The notes below the pieces were generated by a model. That model worked only from the letters and a program-made list of their open reading frames with translations, was not told the origin of the DNA and did no database searches. The position numbers and the translations under genes are program-made. Shown piece by piece: positions 37,136 to 44,652 of a DNA stretch of 64,000 bases (position 1 is the stretch's first letter; every line of letters starts with the position of its first letter). Source of the DNA: DTWD01 sp963662965 (GTDB lineage Bacteria > Acidobacteriota > Vicinamibacteria > Vicinamibacterales > UBA8438); contig OY759970.1 of the NCBI GenBank assembly GCA_963662965.1, forward strand, positions 2,294,001 to 2,358,000, written 5' to 3'.

Positions 37136-38236
37136 CTACCTTAGCCTGAACTCCATCGCGACCTCGACGAGGACGTCAACCGGCACGCCGTGGCGCTGCG
37201 CCGGGTGGAAGCGCCACCGGCGCAGCGCCTGCACGGCGTTATCGTCGAGACCGTACCCGAGTCCGCGGACGACGCGGACCGATCCAACCGAGCCGTCGGC
37301 GAGCACGATCACCTCGAGCACGACGTCGCCTTCGACGTGCCGACGTCTCGCATCTTCCGTGTAGTCCGGCTTGACCTCATGCGCGATGGCCGGCGGAGAA
37401 ATACCGCTTCCCGGACGGTACGGGCCGCCGCCGGTCCCACCGCCGGTGCCGGGCCCGACGCCAGCGCCGCGACCCTCGCCAATACCGCGTCCGGCACCGT
37501 CGCCGACACCGCCGTCTATTCCAGGCCCCTGCGATGCGGGGTTGGTCGCCGGCGAGGCGGTGTCCTCGAGGAGACCCCGAATATCACGGAGGTCGGCGCG
37601 CGCCTCGACCAAGGGGGCAAAGATACGGGGGAGCTCTTCATGCTCGAGCGGTTCGGGCTCGGGTTCGATCTCCTCTATGGGCTCCACGATCGTCGGCTTC
37701 TCCCGGGGTGGCACCGGGCTGCTGATGCGACTCGTGCCGCGCCGTTCCGCCGCGGGGGGTGGGAGCGGCGACCGCAGGCCACCACCACCGCCGCCGCCGC
37801 CAGGACCAGGTTCGGCGACGAAGATGAGCCGGGTCAGTGTCGGGCCGGTCTGCTCAACGGGAACGTCGGCCGCGGTCGTAAGTCGTGCCGTCATGAGCAA
37901 CGCGGCAACCAGAGCCACTGCACCATGAAGTGTCGTCGACATCGCCACCGACAACCTGGTGGAGCGCGAGTCGTCAATCGACCGATCAAGCAGGGCGCTG
38001 CCGAAAACTTGCCTGACTGGTCGCATCTGCTCGGCGCGTAGCCACTGGATCGAGCGGGCCGCTTCCCGATGGCTGATGAGAACGCCGTCGATCGTGGCGA
38101 TGTCGCCGGCGGCGATGAGCAGGTGGACGAGCGAGGCGGGGCGCCGGACCGCTCGGGCGACCTCCTCGGCGGAGTACACATCGGGCGCGTCGGCTGTCGA
38201 CTCGATACGTGCTCGCCGGGGCGTGTGTACGTGCAT
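37136..38236 (-). CDS. TonB-like energy transducer with N-terminal HTH-like module
   Basis: This 366-residue protein starts at ATG 38236, with GGAG close upstream. Residues ~15-70 (VYSAEEVARAVRRPASLVHLL) look like an excisionase/MerR-type helix-turn-helix. A hydrophobic span near 105-130 is next, then a Pro/Glu and Gly-rich periplasmic stretch, and a TonB C-terminal domain (HEVKPDYTEDARRRHVEGDV, VRVVRGLGYGLDDNAVQALR, WRFHPAQ). It transmits proton-motive energy to outer-membrane receptors. Fusion of a DNA-binding-like segment to a membrane transducer is unusual. First gene of the tonB-VWA operon. Confidence 0.82.
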   Translation of the reverse strand: MHVHTPRRARIESTADAPDVYSAEEVARAVRRPASLVHLLIAAGDIATIDGVLISHREAARSIQWLRAEQMRPVRQVFGSALLDRSIDDSRSTRLSVAMSTTLHGAVALVAALLMTARLTTAADVPVEQTGPTLTRLIFVAEPGPGGGGGGGGLRSPLPPPAAERRGTSRISSPVPPREKPTIVEPIEEIEPEPEPLEHEELPRIFAPLVEARADLRDIRGLLEDTASPATNPASQGPGIDGGVGDGAGRGIGEGRGAGVGPGTGGGTGGGPYRPGSGISPPAIAHEVKPDYTEDARRRHVEGDVVLEVIVLADGSVGSVRVVRGLGYGLDDNAVQALRRWRFHPAQRHGVPVDVLVEVAMEFRLR

Positions 38237-38368
38237 CTCCGCTCCGAACCCGAAATACTCGCAAAAGTCTTGCCGTACCGTTTGACGACCGCTACCCTTA
38301 TTTTCGGCGTTTTTGCCCAGGTTCTTTGGTCTTAGACGGGGGCGGGCGCGATGTGGTTGTGTCCAACC

Positions 38369-38388
38369 GGGGACACTACTTTGTCCCC
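38369..38388. terminator. Hairpin at the methyltransferase stop codon
   Basis: GGGGACA at 38369-38375 pairs with TGTCCCC at 38382-38388. The hairpin overlaps the stop codon of the methyltransferase gene on the minus strand. No T-run follows, so it may be a Rho-dependent or mRNA-stabilising end. A short TTAGACGGGG nearby (about 38333) looks like an end scrap of the B repeat. Confidence 0.4.
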
Positions 38389-38930
38389 TCGAAGAAACTC
38401 TTGCCTTCGCGTTGGGCCAGCAGCCGCACGGCTCTGAATCCCTCCGACCTGAGCGCTCCCGCCGCCCCGCCGTTCGACAGGTACGTCCGGTCGAGTGTCC
38501 GCTGCGATAGCAACGCACCGAGCCCTCCCCGCGGCGCCGCTTCGATGACGACGCATCGCCCACTCGGTTTGAGCACGTTCAGCGCCTGCTGAAGACACAG
38601 GACGCGCTCGTTCACCCGCATGTCGCCGAGCAGGTTGGCCACGACGACCACATCGAATCTATCTGCGGCAAACGGCAAGTCCCTGAGTCGTGTCGTCTTG
38701 ACGTCGATCAGCAAGCCGGCCGACGCCGCGGCGCGAGTCATGCGATCGGCGTCCCCGTCCGACTCGACGACCACGCTCGTTTCGCCGCTGATGCCGATCA
38801 CCTTGGCGAGGGCAGTCGCCAGCTGTCCGTCGCTGCCGAGCTGCAATACCGCCATGCCGAGCTTGAGGCCGACCATCGACACCTCGAGGTCGCGCGCACC
38901 ACCGCTTTTCTTCAGTGTAAACAACGACAT
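38376..38930 (-). CDS. Class I SAM-dependent methyltransferase-like protein
   Basis: This 184-residue protein starts at ATG 38930. The Rossmann order is recognisable: motif I is altered (AVLQLGSDGQLATALA instead of GxGxG), then VVVESDGDA, RFDVVVVANLLGDM (motif IV) and LNVLKPSGRCVVIE (post-IV). The weak glycine loop leaves open whether it still binds S-adenosylmethionine. The substrate is unknown. It is divergent from the inositol-phosphate synthase gene. Confidence 0.7.
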   Translation of the reverse strand: MSLFTLKKSGGARDLEVSMVGLKLGMAVLQLGSDGQLATALAKVIGISGETSVVVESDGDADRMTRAAASAGLLIDVKTTRLRDLPFAADRFDVVVVANLLGDMRVNERVLCLQQALNVLKPSGRCVVIEAAPRGGLGALLSQRTLDRTYLSNGGAAGALRSEGFRAVRLLAQREGKSFFEGTK

Positions 38931-39029
38931 TCGGCGCTCGTGAGGGCTAGACGTCCGTGGTGGGCGCGTCACCGGTCTCGGTACGACGCGCGACTCTCAC
39001 CACAAACGCCAAGGCTCGAAAACACGCCA

Positions 39030-39038
39030 TGATATAGT
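39030..39038 (+). promoter_or_regulatory. Extended -10 promoter of inositol-phosphate synthase
   Basis: TGATATAGT at 39030-39038 fits an extended -10 (TGn-TATAAT, 5 of 6). No -35 is evident. Transcription would start at about 39045-39047, at the GTG start codon itself. Confidence 0.5.
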
Positions 39039-39046
39039 GTCCGGCT

Positions 39047-40360
39047 GTGCAAAGCCCAAACCAAATCGCTCCGGCCCAGGGACGCTTGGGCATCCTGCTG
39101 GCGGGGCTTGGCGCCGTCAGCACGACGTTCATCGCGGGCGTGGTCGCCATCCGCAAAGGCTTGGCTGCGCCGACCGGGTCGCTCACGCAAATGGGTACGG
39201 TTCGGCTTGGGAAGCGGACCGACGGTCGGTCGCCGCTCATCAAGGACTTCGTCCCACTTGCGTCGCTCGACGATCTTGTCTTCGCCGGCTGGGACATCTT
39301 CGACGACAACTGCTATCAGGCGGCCCGAAATGCCGAGGTGCTCAAGCCGGAGTTGCTGGAGCAGGTTCGTCCTGAGCTCGAGGCGATCACGCCGTGGCCG
39401 GCGGTCTTCGATCAGCACTATGTCAAGAAGCTCACCGGTCCGAATGTGAAGAAGGGCGCCAACAAGCGGGAGCTCGCCGAGCAGGTCGTCGCCGATATTC
39501 GCCGCTTCAAGGAGGAACAGAAGCTCGAACGGCTCGTGCTCGTCTGGTGTGGCAGTACCGAGATTTACATGGAAGAGGCTCCGGTTCATGCGTCACTAGA
39601 GGCGTTCGAACAGGGACTGGACGCCTCCGATCCCGCAATTCCCTCGAGCATGATCTACGCGTACGCCGCTATCAAGGAAGGCATCCCGTACGTGAACGCC
39701 GCACCGAACCTGAGCGCCGACGTGCTGGCCCTCGAGCAGCTTGCGCAAGAAACAGGGGCGCCGCTGGCCGGCAAAGACCTCAAGACCGGGCAGACGTTGA
39801 TGAAGACGATGATCGCGCCCGGCTTGAAGGCTCGGCTGCTCGGGGTCGCGGGGTGGTACTCGACGAATATCCTCGGCAATCGCGACGGTGAGGTGCTCGA
39901 CGACCCGGAGTCGTTCAAGACGAAGGAGGAAAGCAAGAAGTCGGTGCTCGACCATATCCTGCAGCCCGAGCTGTATCCGACGTTGTACAGCAACCTGCAT
40001 CACGTGGTCCGCATCAACTACTACCCGCCACGCGGCGACAACAAGGAAGGCTGGGACAACATCGACCTCGTGGGGTGGCTCGACTACCCGATGCAGCTCA
40101 AGATCAACTTCCTCTGTCGCGACAGTATTCTCGCGGCGCCGATCGTCCTCGACGTCGCCTTGTTCCTCGATCTCGCCAAACGGGCCGGCATGAGCGGTAT
40201 TCAGGAATGGCTCTCGTTCTACTTCAAGAGTCCCATCCATAGCCGGGAGCTCTATCCCGAGCACGACCTCTTCATCCAGCTGATGAAGCTCAAGAACACG
40301 CTCCGACACCTGCGGGGTGAGGAACTCATCACGCACCTCGGGCTGGAATACTACGACTAG
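39047..40360 (+). CDS. ino1: Inositol-3-phosphate synthase
   Basis: This 437-residue NAD-dependent enzyme converts glucose 6-phosphate to inositol 3-phosphate. It starts on GTG 39047 with no Shine-Dalgarno. Landmarks: NAD-binding LLAGLGAVSTTFIAG, LVLVWCGSTEIYMEE, YAAIKEGIPYVNAAPNLS, GKDLKTGQTLMKTMIAPG, GWYSTNILGNRDG and NINYYPPRGD-like RINYYPPRGDNKEGWDNID. The product feeds inositol phospholipids or compatible solutes. Length fits the bacterial/archaeal branch. No inositol monophosphatase or lipid gene is adjacent. Confidence 0.95.
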   Translation: MQSPNQIAPAQGRLGILLAGLGAVSTTFIAGVVAIRKGLAAPTGSLTQMGTVRLGKRTDGRSPLIKDFVPLASLDDLVFAGWDIFDDNCYQAARNAEVLKPELLEQVRPELEAITPWPAVFDQHYVKKLTGPNVKKGANKRELAEQVVADIRRFKEEQKLERLVLVWCGSTEIYMEEAPVHASLEAFEQGLDASDPAIPSSMIYAYAAIKEGIPYVNAAPNLSADVLALEQLAQETGAPLAGKDLKTGQTLMKTMIAPGLKARLLGVAGWYSTNILGNRDGEVLDDPESFKTKEESKKSVLDHILQPELYPTLYSNLHHVVRINYYPPRGDNKEGWDNIDLVGWLDYPMQLKINFLCRDSILAAPIVLDVALFLDLAKRAGMSGIQEWLSFYFKSPIHSRELYPEHDLFIQLMKLKNTLRHLRGEELITHLGLEYYD

Positions 40361-40372
40361 GACACTCGGAGG

Positions 40373-40455
40373 GAGCCCGTGGTGAAAGTCGTCCCGCCTT
40401 GCCAGGCTGGCGCCACGCTACTCTCGGTGCCGCGGGCGACTTTCGCCCCGGGCTC
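40373..40455. repeat. Long imperfect inverted repeat after ino1
   Basis: Arms at 40373-40391 (GAGCCCGTGGTGAAAGTCG) and 40437-40455 are complementary at 17 of 19 positions around a 45-base centre. It begins 12 bases after the ino1 stop. It could be a terminator-like structure without a T-run or a small inverted-repeat element; it does not match modules A or B. Confidence 0.6.
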
Positions 40456-40480
40456 CTAGCCCCGGGCCTCGGTCATCAAC

Positions 40481-40984
40481 GTGAGTAGCCGCGCGCAGGC
40501 AGTGCTCCTCGGCGGCACTTTCAGCGGCGTCATGTCGGCGCTCCCCTACATCGAGTTCGCAAACTGTTGCTGTCTCTGGTTGATCAGCGGCGGCATCGTG
40601 ACCGCCTACTTGATGCAGCAGGGGCAGTCACAACCACTGGAGGTCGGCGAAGGCGCGGTCGGGGGAGCGCTGGCCGGCGTCGTTGGCGCGTTCGTGTATG
40701 CCGTGGTGTCGCTCCCGATTCAATTGTTCCTCGCGCCACTCCAGCCAGACGTGGCCGACCTACTCCCGCCATCCGGCGACCTGCCCCCGGAAGTGTTCGA
40801 CATGGCCGAACAGATGGTCACCAACCCGCTGCTCCTGGTGATGCTCGGATTTGCCGTGATGCTCGTGGTCGGCACCATCTTTGCCGCCGTCGGCGGCGTC
40901 CTCGGCACCCTGTTCTACCGAAAGCCAGCCCCGCCGGCGCCGCCGACCTCCGGCGACATCGTTCCTCCACCCCCTGGGCTGTAG
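40481..40984 (+). CDS. Small glycine-zipper-like membrane protein
   Basis: This 167-residue protein starts on GTG 40481. Four hydrophobic segments (about 5-25, 30-48, 62-88, 115-145) are rich in Gly/Ala (GAVGGALAGVVGAFVYAVV, GTIFAAVGGVLGTLFY), and the C-terminal tail is Pro-rich and polar. A CCC triplet lies in the second helix. This resembles DUF4199/DUF5518-type small membrane proteins, but I cannot assign a family. No operon partner; a repeat array follows. Confidence 0.65.
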   Translation: MSSRAQAVLLGGTFSGVMSALPYIEFANCCCLWLISGGIVTAYLMQQGQSQPLEVGEGAVGGALAGVVGAFVYAVVSLPIQLFLAPLQPDVADLLPPSGDLPPEVFDMAEQMVTNPLLLVMLGFAVMLVVGTIFAAVGGVLGTLFYRKPAPPAPPTSGDIVPPPPGL

Positions 40985-40996
40985 GGCGACCTCCCT

Positions 40997-41276
40997 CAGA
41001 CGGGGCTTGCGGTCTTCAGACGGGGCTTGCGGCCGTGAACCCGGCTGCCCGGCGCAGCTCAGTCGCTCGGATGGAGTTCAGGGCGCGCACGGCGCGCCCC
41101 CGCCGGCACGGAGTGGGGCGCAGGGGTTCCCGCGAGTGCCGGCGGCGTCGGGGCCGCCAGGTCATCCAGAGTACGATCAGGGCGCGCACGGCGCGCCCCC
41201 GCCGGTACGGAGTGGGGCGCAGGGGTCCCCCCGCGCGAGTGCCGGCGGCGGGGTTCGGGGCCGTAGGCCCCGTCTA
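40997..41276. repeat. Array of hairpin repeats: two end-scraps plus two module B copies (B3a, B3b)
   Basis: Two direct copies of CAGACGGGGCTTGCGG (about 40997 and 41017) are followed by B3a at 41080-41155 and B3b at 41179-41276. Both B units open AGGGCGCGCACGGCGCGCCC, share GGAGTGGGGCGCAGGGG, and B3b closes with GGGGC-CGTAG-GCCCC and GTCTA. The array fills the 299-base gap between the membrane-protein and ABC-ATPase genes; no other feature is visible there. Confidence 0.8.
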
Positions 41277-41283
41277 GATATCG

Positions 41284-41988
41284 ATGCCACTGATTCAGAC
41301 GCAGGGTCTCTGGAAGACCTACCGCATGGGAACCGAGTTAGTCCATGCGTTGCAGGGGGTATCGCTCAGCATCGAGCGTGGTGAGTTCGTCGCGATCATG
41401 GGACCGTCCGGTTCCGGCAAGTCCACCCTCATGAATCTGATCGGCTGTCTCGACACGCCGTCGACCGGCACCTACTTGCTCAACGACCACAACGTCAGTC
41501 GGATGAACGACGATGAGCTCGCGCGTATCCGGAACACGGAGATCGGCTTCGTATTTCAGACGTTCAATCTCCTGCCGCGCGCGTCGGCACTGCAGAATGT
41601 CGAGCTGCCGTTGATCTATGCCGGCGTGCCGGTAACGGACCGAAAAACCAGGGCGATCGAAGCGCTCCGGCTCGTGGAGCTGGAGGATCGGATGAGTCAC
41701 CGTCCGAACGAGCTGTCGGGTGGACAGCGGCAGCGCGTCGCCATCGCCCGGGCGCTCGTCAACAAGCCGTCGATCGTCCTCGCGGACGAACCGACCGGCA
41801 ATCTCGACTCGAAGACCGGGATCGAAATCATGGTGGTCTTCGAGCGCCTCCATCGGGAAGGCCACACGATCGTCCTCATCACGCACGAGCGCGACGTCGC
41901 GCGGTACGCCCACCGCGTCATCCACCTTCGGGACGGCGCGGTGGAACGGGACGAACCGAGGACGAACCGGCAGGTCGCAGCGGTCTAA
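41284..41988 (+). CDS. ABC transporter ATP-binding protein (LolD/MacB type)
   Basis: This 234-residue ATPase has Walker A GPSGSGKST at 40-48, Q-loop FQTFNLLPRASALQNVELPL, signature LSGGQRQR, Walker B IVLADEP and the LDSKTG D-loop. It groups with the LolD/MacB/FtsE-like ATPases that power FtsX-fold permeases in lipoprotein or peptide export. No permease gene is adjacent, which is unusual for this group. The ATG lies 7 bases after a repeat end and has no Shine-Dalgarno in the repeat. Confidence 0.9.
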   Translation: MPLIQTQGLWKTYRMGTELVHALQGVSLSIERGEFVAIMGPSGSGKSTLMNLIGCLDTPSTGTYLLNDHNVSRMNDDELARIRNTEIGFVFQTFNLLPRASALQNVELPLIYAGVPVTDRKTRAIEALRLVELEDRMSHRPNELSGGQRQRVAIARALVNKPSIVLADEPTGNLDSKTGIEIMVVFERLHREGHTIVLITHERDVARYAHRVIHLRDGAVERDEPRTNRQVAAV

Positions 41989-41991
41989 TTT

Positions 41992-42051
41992 CAGACTGGG
42001 GGAATATCGCGCTCGGTCGACACGGCCCAGCCTCACGCGCTTCCCCCAGAC
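41992..42051. repeat. Hairpin repeat module A (copy A1)
   Basis: CAGACTGGGGGAATATCGC opens right after the ABC ATPase stop, and TTCCCCCAGAC closes it. Arms CTGGGGGAA (41996-42004) and TTCCCCCAG (42041-42049) pair perfectly around a 36-base loop. It separates two convergent genes. Confidence 0.75.
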
Positions 42052-42072
42052 CCCCTCTGAGTCAGGTCGCGT

Positions 42073-43611
42073 CTAATTACGGTACTCGCCGAACACGCCG
42101 CGGAGCGTGTCCGCAATCTCGCCGACGGTTGCCTTGGCCTCGACGGCGGCGATGATGGGGCGGACGAGGTTGACGTCGGCGCGTGCCGCATGTTCAACGG
42201 CGGCGAGGGCGGCATCGACCGGTTCAGTGTTTCGCGTGGCTCGGAGCGCGGCGACGCGGGCGGCTTGGTCCGCCTCGACGGCGGAGTCGATCCGCTGTGT
42301 CTCGATCGACGGGCTGTCGTCTGCCGCGAAGCGGTTGACGCCGACGACGATGGCAGTCTCGGCGTCGATGGCTTGCTGGGCGCGATACGCCGACTCCTGA
42401 ATCTCCTGCTGGACGAAGCCCGCCTCGATCGTGGAGAGCACCCCGCCGCGCCGGTCGATCTCGTCGAGCAAGGCGCGCGCATCGGCTTCGAGACGGTCTG
42501 TCAAATGCTCGACCGCCCAGGCGCCACCGACCGGGTCGACGGTGGCGGCCACGCCACTCTCGCCGGCGATGATCTGCTGCGTGCGGAGCGCAATTTGCGC
42601 CGCTTCCTCCGTCGGGAGTCCGAGCGCCTCGTCACGCCCGTTGCAATGTAGCGACTGCGTCCCGCCGAGGACCGCCGCCAGCGCTTGAAGCGCAACCCGA
42701 ACGATGTTGTTCTCCGGTTGCTGGGCGGTGAGGGTGCTTCCTGCCGTCTGGGTGTGAAACCGGAGGTGCTGTGCGCGGGCCTCGGTCGCGCCGAACCGGT
42801 CCCTCATGAGGGTGGCCCAGAGTCGACGCGCCGCCCGAAACTTCGCAATCTCCTCGAGAAAGTTATTGTGCGCGTTGAAGAAAAACGAGAGTCGACTCCC
42901 GAATGAGTTGACGTCGAGCCCGCGGTCACGAGCGGCCTCGACATACGCGATCGCATGCGCGAAGGTGAATGCGATCTCCTGCGCCGCCGTCGAGCCTGCC
43001 TCGCGAATGTGATAGCCGCTGATCGAGATCGGATGCCAGCGCGGTAGCTCCTGCTCGCAGAACGCCACCACGTCGGTCACGATCCGGAGCGACGCCGGCG
43101 GTGGGTAGATGTACGTGCCGCGTGCGACGTACTCCTTCAAAATGTCGTTCTGGACCGTCCCGGCCAACGCGCGCGGTTCCACGCCCTGTTGTTTGGCAGC
43201 GGCGACATAGAGCGCGAGGAGAATGATGGCGGTCGCATTGATCGTCATCGAGGTCGACACGCGGTCGAGCGGAATCCCGTCGAAGAGCTGCGCCATGTCG
43301 TCGATCGAATCGATCGCGACGCCGACGCGGCCAACCTCGCCGGTCGCGAGCGGGTGATCGGAGTCGTAGCCGATCTGCGTCGGCAGGTCGAACGCCACAC
43401 TCAATCCGCTGACGCCTTGCTCGAGTAGATAGCGGTAGCGCCGATTCGACTCCGCCGCCGTGCCGAAACCGGCGTACTGCCGCATCGTCCAGAGCCGCCC
43501 CCGATACATCGTGGGATAGATGCCGCGGGTGAATGGGAACGAGCCTGGAGCACCGAGGCGTTCCTCGCGGGATTCGTCAGCCGCCCCAGGACCGTGGCTC
43601 TCGGATGCCAT
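42073..43611 (-). CDS. Methylmalonyl-CoA mutase-type large subunit lacking the B12-binding domain
   Basis: This 512-residue protein has the acyl-CoA mutase TIM barrel: FTRGIYPTMYRGRLWTMRQY, AFDLPTQIGYDSDHP, SMTINATAIILLALYVAAA, GTVQNDILKEYVARGTYIYP, HTQTAGSTLTAQQPENNIVR and QSLHCNGRDEALGLPTE. These fit the isobutyryl/methylmalonyl/ethylmalonyl-CoA mutase group. The C-terminal cobalamin domain is absent, so a separate small subunit must exist; none is in the window. It rearranges branched acyl-CoA carbon skeletons. Its stop TAG abuts the A1 repeat spacer, and its 5' side carries repeat A2/B4. Confidence 0.9.
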   Translation of the reverse strand: MASESHGPGAADESREERLGAPGSFPFTRGIYPTMYRGRLWTMRQYAGFGTAAESNRRYRYLLEQGVSGLSVAFDLPTQIGYDSDHPLATGEVGRVGVAIDSIDDMAQLFDGIPLDRVSTSMTINATAIILLALYVAAAKQQGVEPRALAGTVQNDILKEYVARGTYIYPPPASLRIVTDVVAFCEQELPRWHPISISGYHIREAGSTAAQEIAFTFAHAIAYVEAARDRGLDVNSFGSRLSFFFNAHNNFLEEIAKFRAARRLWATLMRDRFGATEARAQHLRFHTQTAGSTLTAQQPENNIVRVALQALAAVLGGTQSLHCNGRDEALGLPTEEAAQIALRTQQIIAGESGVAATVDPVGGAWAVEHLTDRLEADARALLDEIDRRGGVLSTIEAGFVQQEIQESAYRAQQAIDAETAIVVGVNRFAADDSPSIETQRIDSAVEADQAARVAALRATRNTEPVDAALAAVEHAARADVNLVRPIIAAVEAKATVGEIADTLRGVFGEYRN

Positions 43612-43646
43612 CTTAAGGGTGATTGTAGCGAGGTCGAGACCATGTG

Positions 43647-43874
43647 CAGACTGGGGAAATATCGCCCCGCGACCGCCATCGAGTCCGGGACGCTTCCCCC
43701 AGACCTGGCTCCCTCGTTAGTGGGGCCCCAACGCCCCACTCCGTTCGCTCGCGAACGACCCGGTGGTGGACTCGGAGACAGGGCGCGCACGGCGCCCCCC
43801 CCGCGGCCGCGGTGTGGGGCATGGGGGTCTCCACGAGCGGCCGAGACGGGGCTTGGGGCTGTAAGTCCCATCTG
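43647..43874. repeat. Composite hairpin repeat: module A (A2), middle segment and module B (B4)
   Basis: A2 spans 43647-43704 (CAGACTGGGGAAATATCGCC to CTTCCCCCAGAC). A middle segment has GCCCCACTCCGTTCGCTCGC (about 43733-43752). B4 follows at 43780-43874 with GGGCGCGC-ACG-GCGCCCCC and the end stem GGGGC-TGTAA-GTCCC. This accounts for about half of the 500-base gap 43612-44111. The rest holds the promoter listed below and unremarkable sequence. Confidence 0.78.
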
Positions 43875-43936
43875 CAATGGACCACAGGATATAGGGTCTG
43901 ATCTCAAGAAAACCGCCATATAGGGTGGTGTTTGTC

Positions 43937-43965
43937 TTGACACCACGTGAAGCGGTGTTTACACT
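43937..43965 (+). promoter_or_regulatory. Sigma-70 promoter for the 44112 gene
   Basis: Perfect -35 TTGACA at 43937-43942, 17-base spacer, and -10 TACACT at 43960-43965 (4 of 6). Transcription would start near 43972, giving a ~140-base leader before ATG 44112. Confidence 0.7.
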
Positions 43966-44111
43966 TTTCGAGTTTCCTACAGCTTGTTCCTGCCTCACAT
44001 ATGTCAGACGGTCCTCGCCGCCGCGGTCGCCTTGGATCATCCCAGGCGGACCCGTGCCGGTCGGGGAACCATCGGGATTCCCGGCTCGGTGGTAGTTGAG
44101 GAGGTCGCAGC

Positions 44112-44417
44112 ATGGATGACGTCGTGAACCGCCTCGCACGGGAGCTCGCGGAGGCGATTGGCTCTGCCGTCGCGGAAGATCCGCGCGTGGAGGCATGCCG
44201 GGAGAAAGCACGCGCCGCAGGGTACGAAATGCGCGTGTCGCTGGAGGCTGAGGTCGGGTTCGGGAATCGCTCCGGGTCGCAGGCACTCGCCAAGGTTGCG
44301 GCGACAGCCGCCCCCGGCGGCACGGCGGATCAGCGGCTCGATATCACGGCCAACGACCGCCGTTTCCTGCGGTCGCTCCGGATCGCCGCTGACGAGGCCA
44401 ATCAGAAGGTCGAGTAA
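44112..44417 (+). CDS. Small hypothetical protein (101 aa)
   Basis: This 101-residue soluble, helix-rich protein (VVNRLARELAEAIGSAVAED, ACREKARAAGYEMRVSLEAE) ends LRIAADEANQKVE. I recognise no family, signal or metal motif. ATG 44112 follows GAGGAGG about 8-14 bases upstream, a strong ribosome site, and a sigma-70 promoter lies 147 bases further, so it is likely a real, independently expressed gene. Its TAA stop is followed at once by repeat A3. Confidence 0.7.
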   Translation: MDDVVNRLARELAEAIGSAVAEDPRVEACREKARAAGYEMRVSLEAEVGFGNRSGSQALAKVAATAAPGGTADQRLDITANDRRFLRSLRIAADEANQKVE

Positions 44418-44652
44418 CAGACCGGGGGAATATCGCCCTCGATTGACCTGCTGTGTCTCGGGCGCTTCCCCGGGACCCCCTCGCTCGCTCTATCGCGGGC
44501 CCCCCCAATGCCCCACTCCGTTCGCTCGCGTGTACAGCCAGGATGGTGGGTCCTGAGATCGGGCGTGCACAGCACGCCCCGCGGGAACGGAGCGGGGCTA
44601 TGGGGCCCCCGCGAGTGACCGTGGCGGGGTTCGGGGCAGCCGGCCCCGGCTA
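44418..44652. repeat. Composite hairpin repeat: module A (A3), middle segment and module B (B5)
   Basis: A3 spans 44418-44476 with arms CCGGGGGAA and TTCCCCGGG. The middle segment again contains GCCCCACTCCGTTCGCTCGC (about 44512-44531). B5 runs 44561-44652 with stem GGGCGTGC-ACA-GCACGCCC, GGAACGGAGCGGGGC and end stem GGGGC-AGCCG-GCCCC. The last bases CTA are the gpmI stop codon read on the minus strand. Confidence 0.8.

Noticed and set aside
40997..44652. CRISPR array
   Set aside because: Repeats are long, imperfect hairpins with irregular spacing and genes between them; no cas gene and no uniform spacers.
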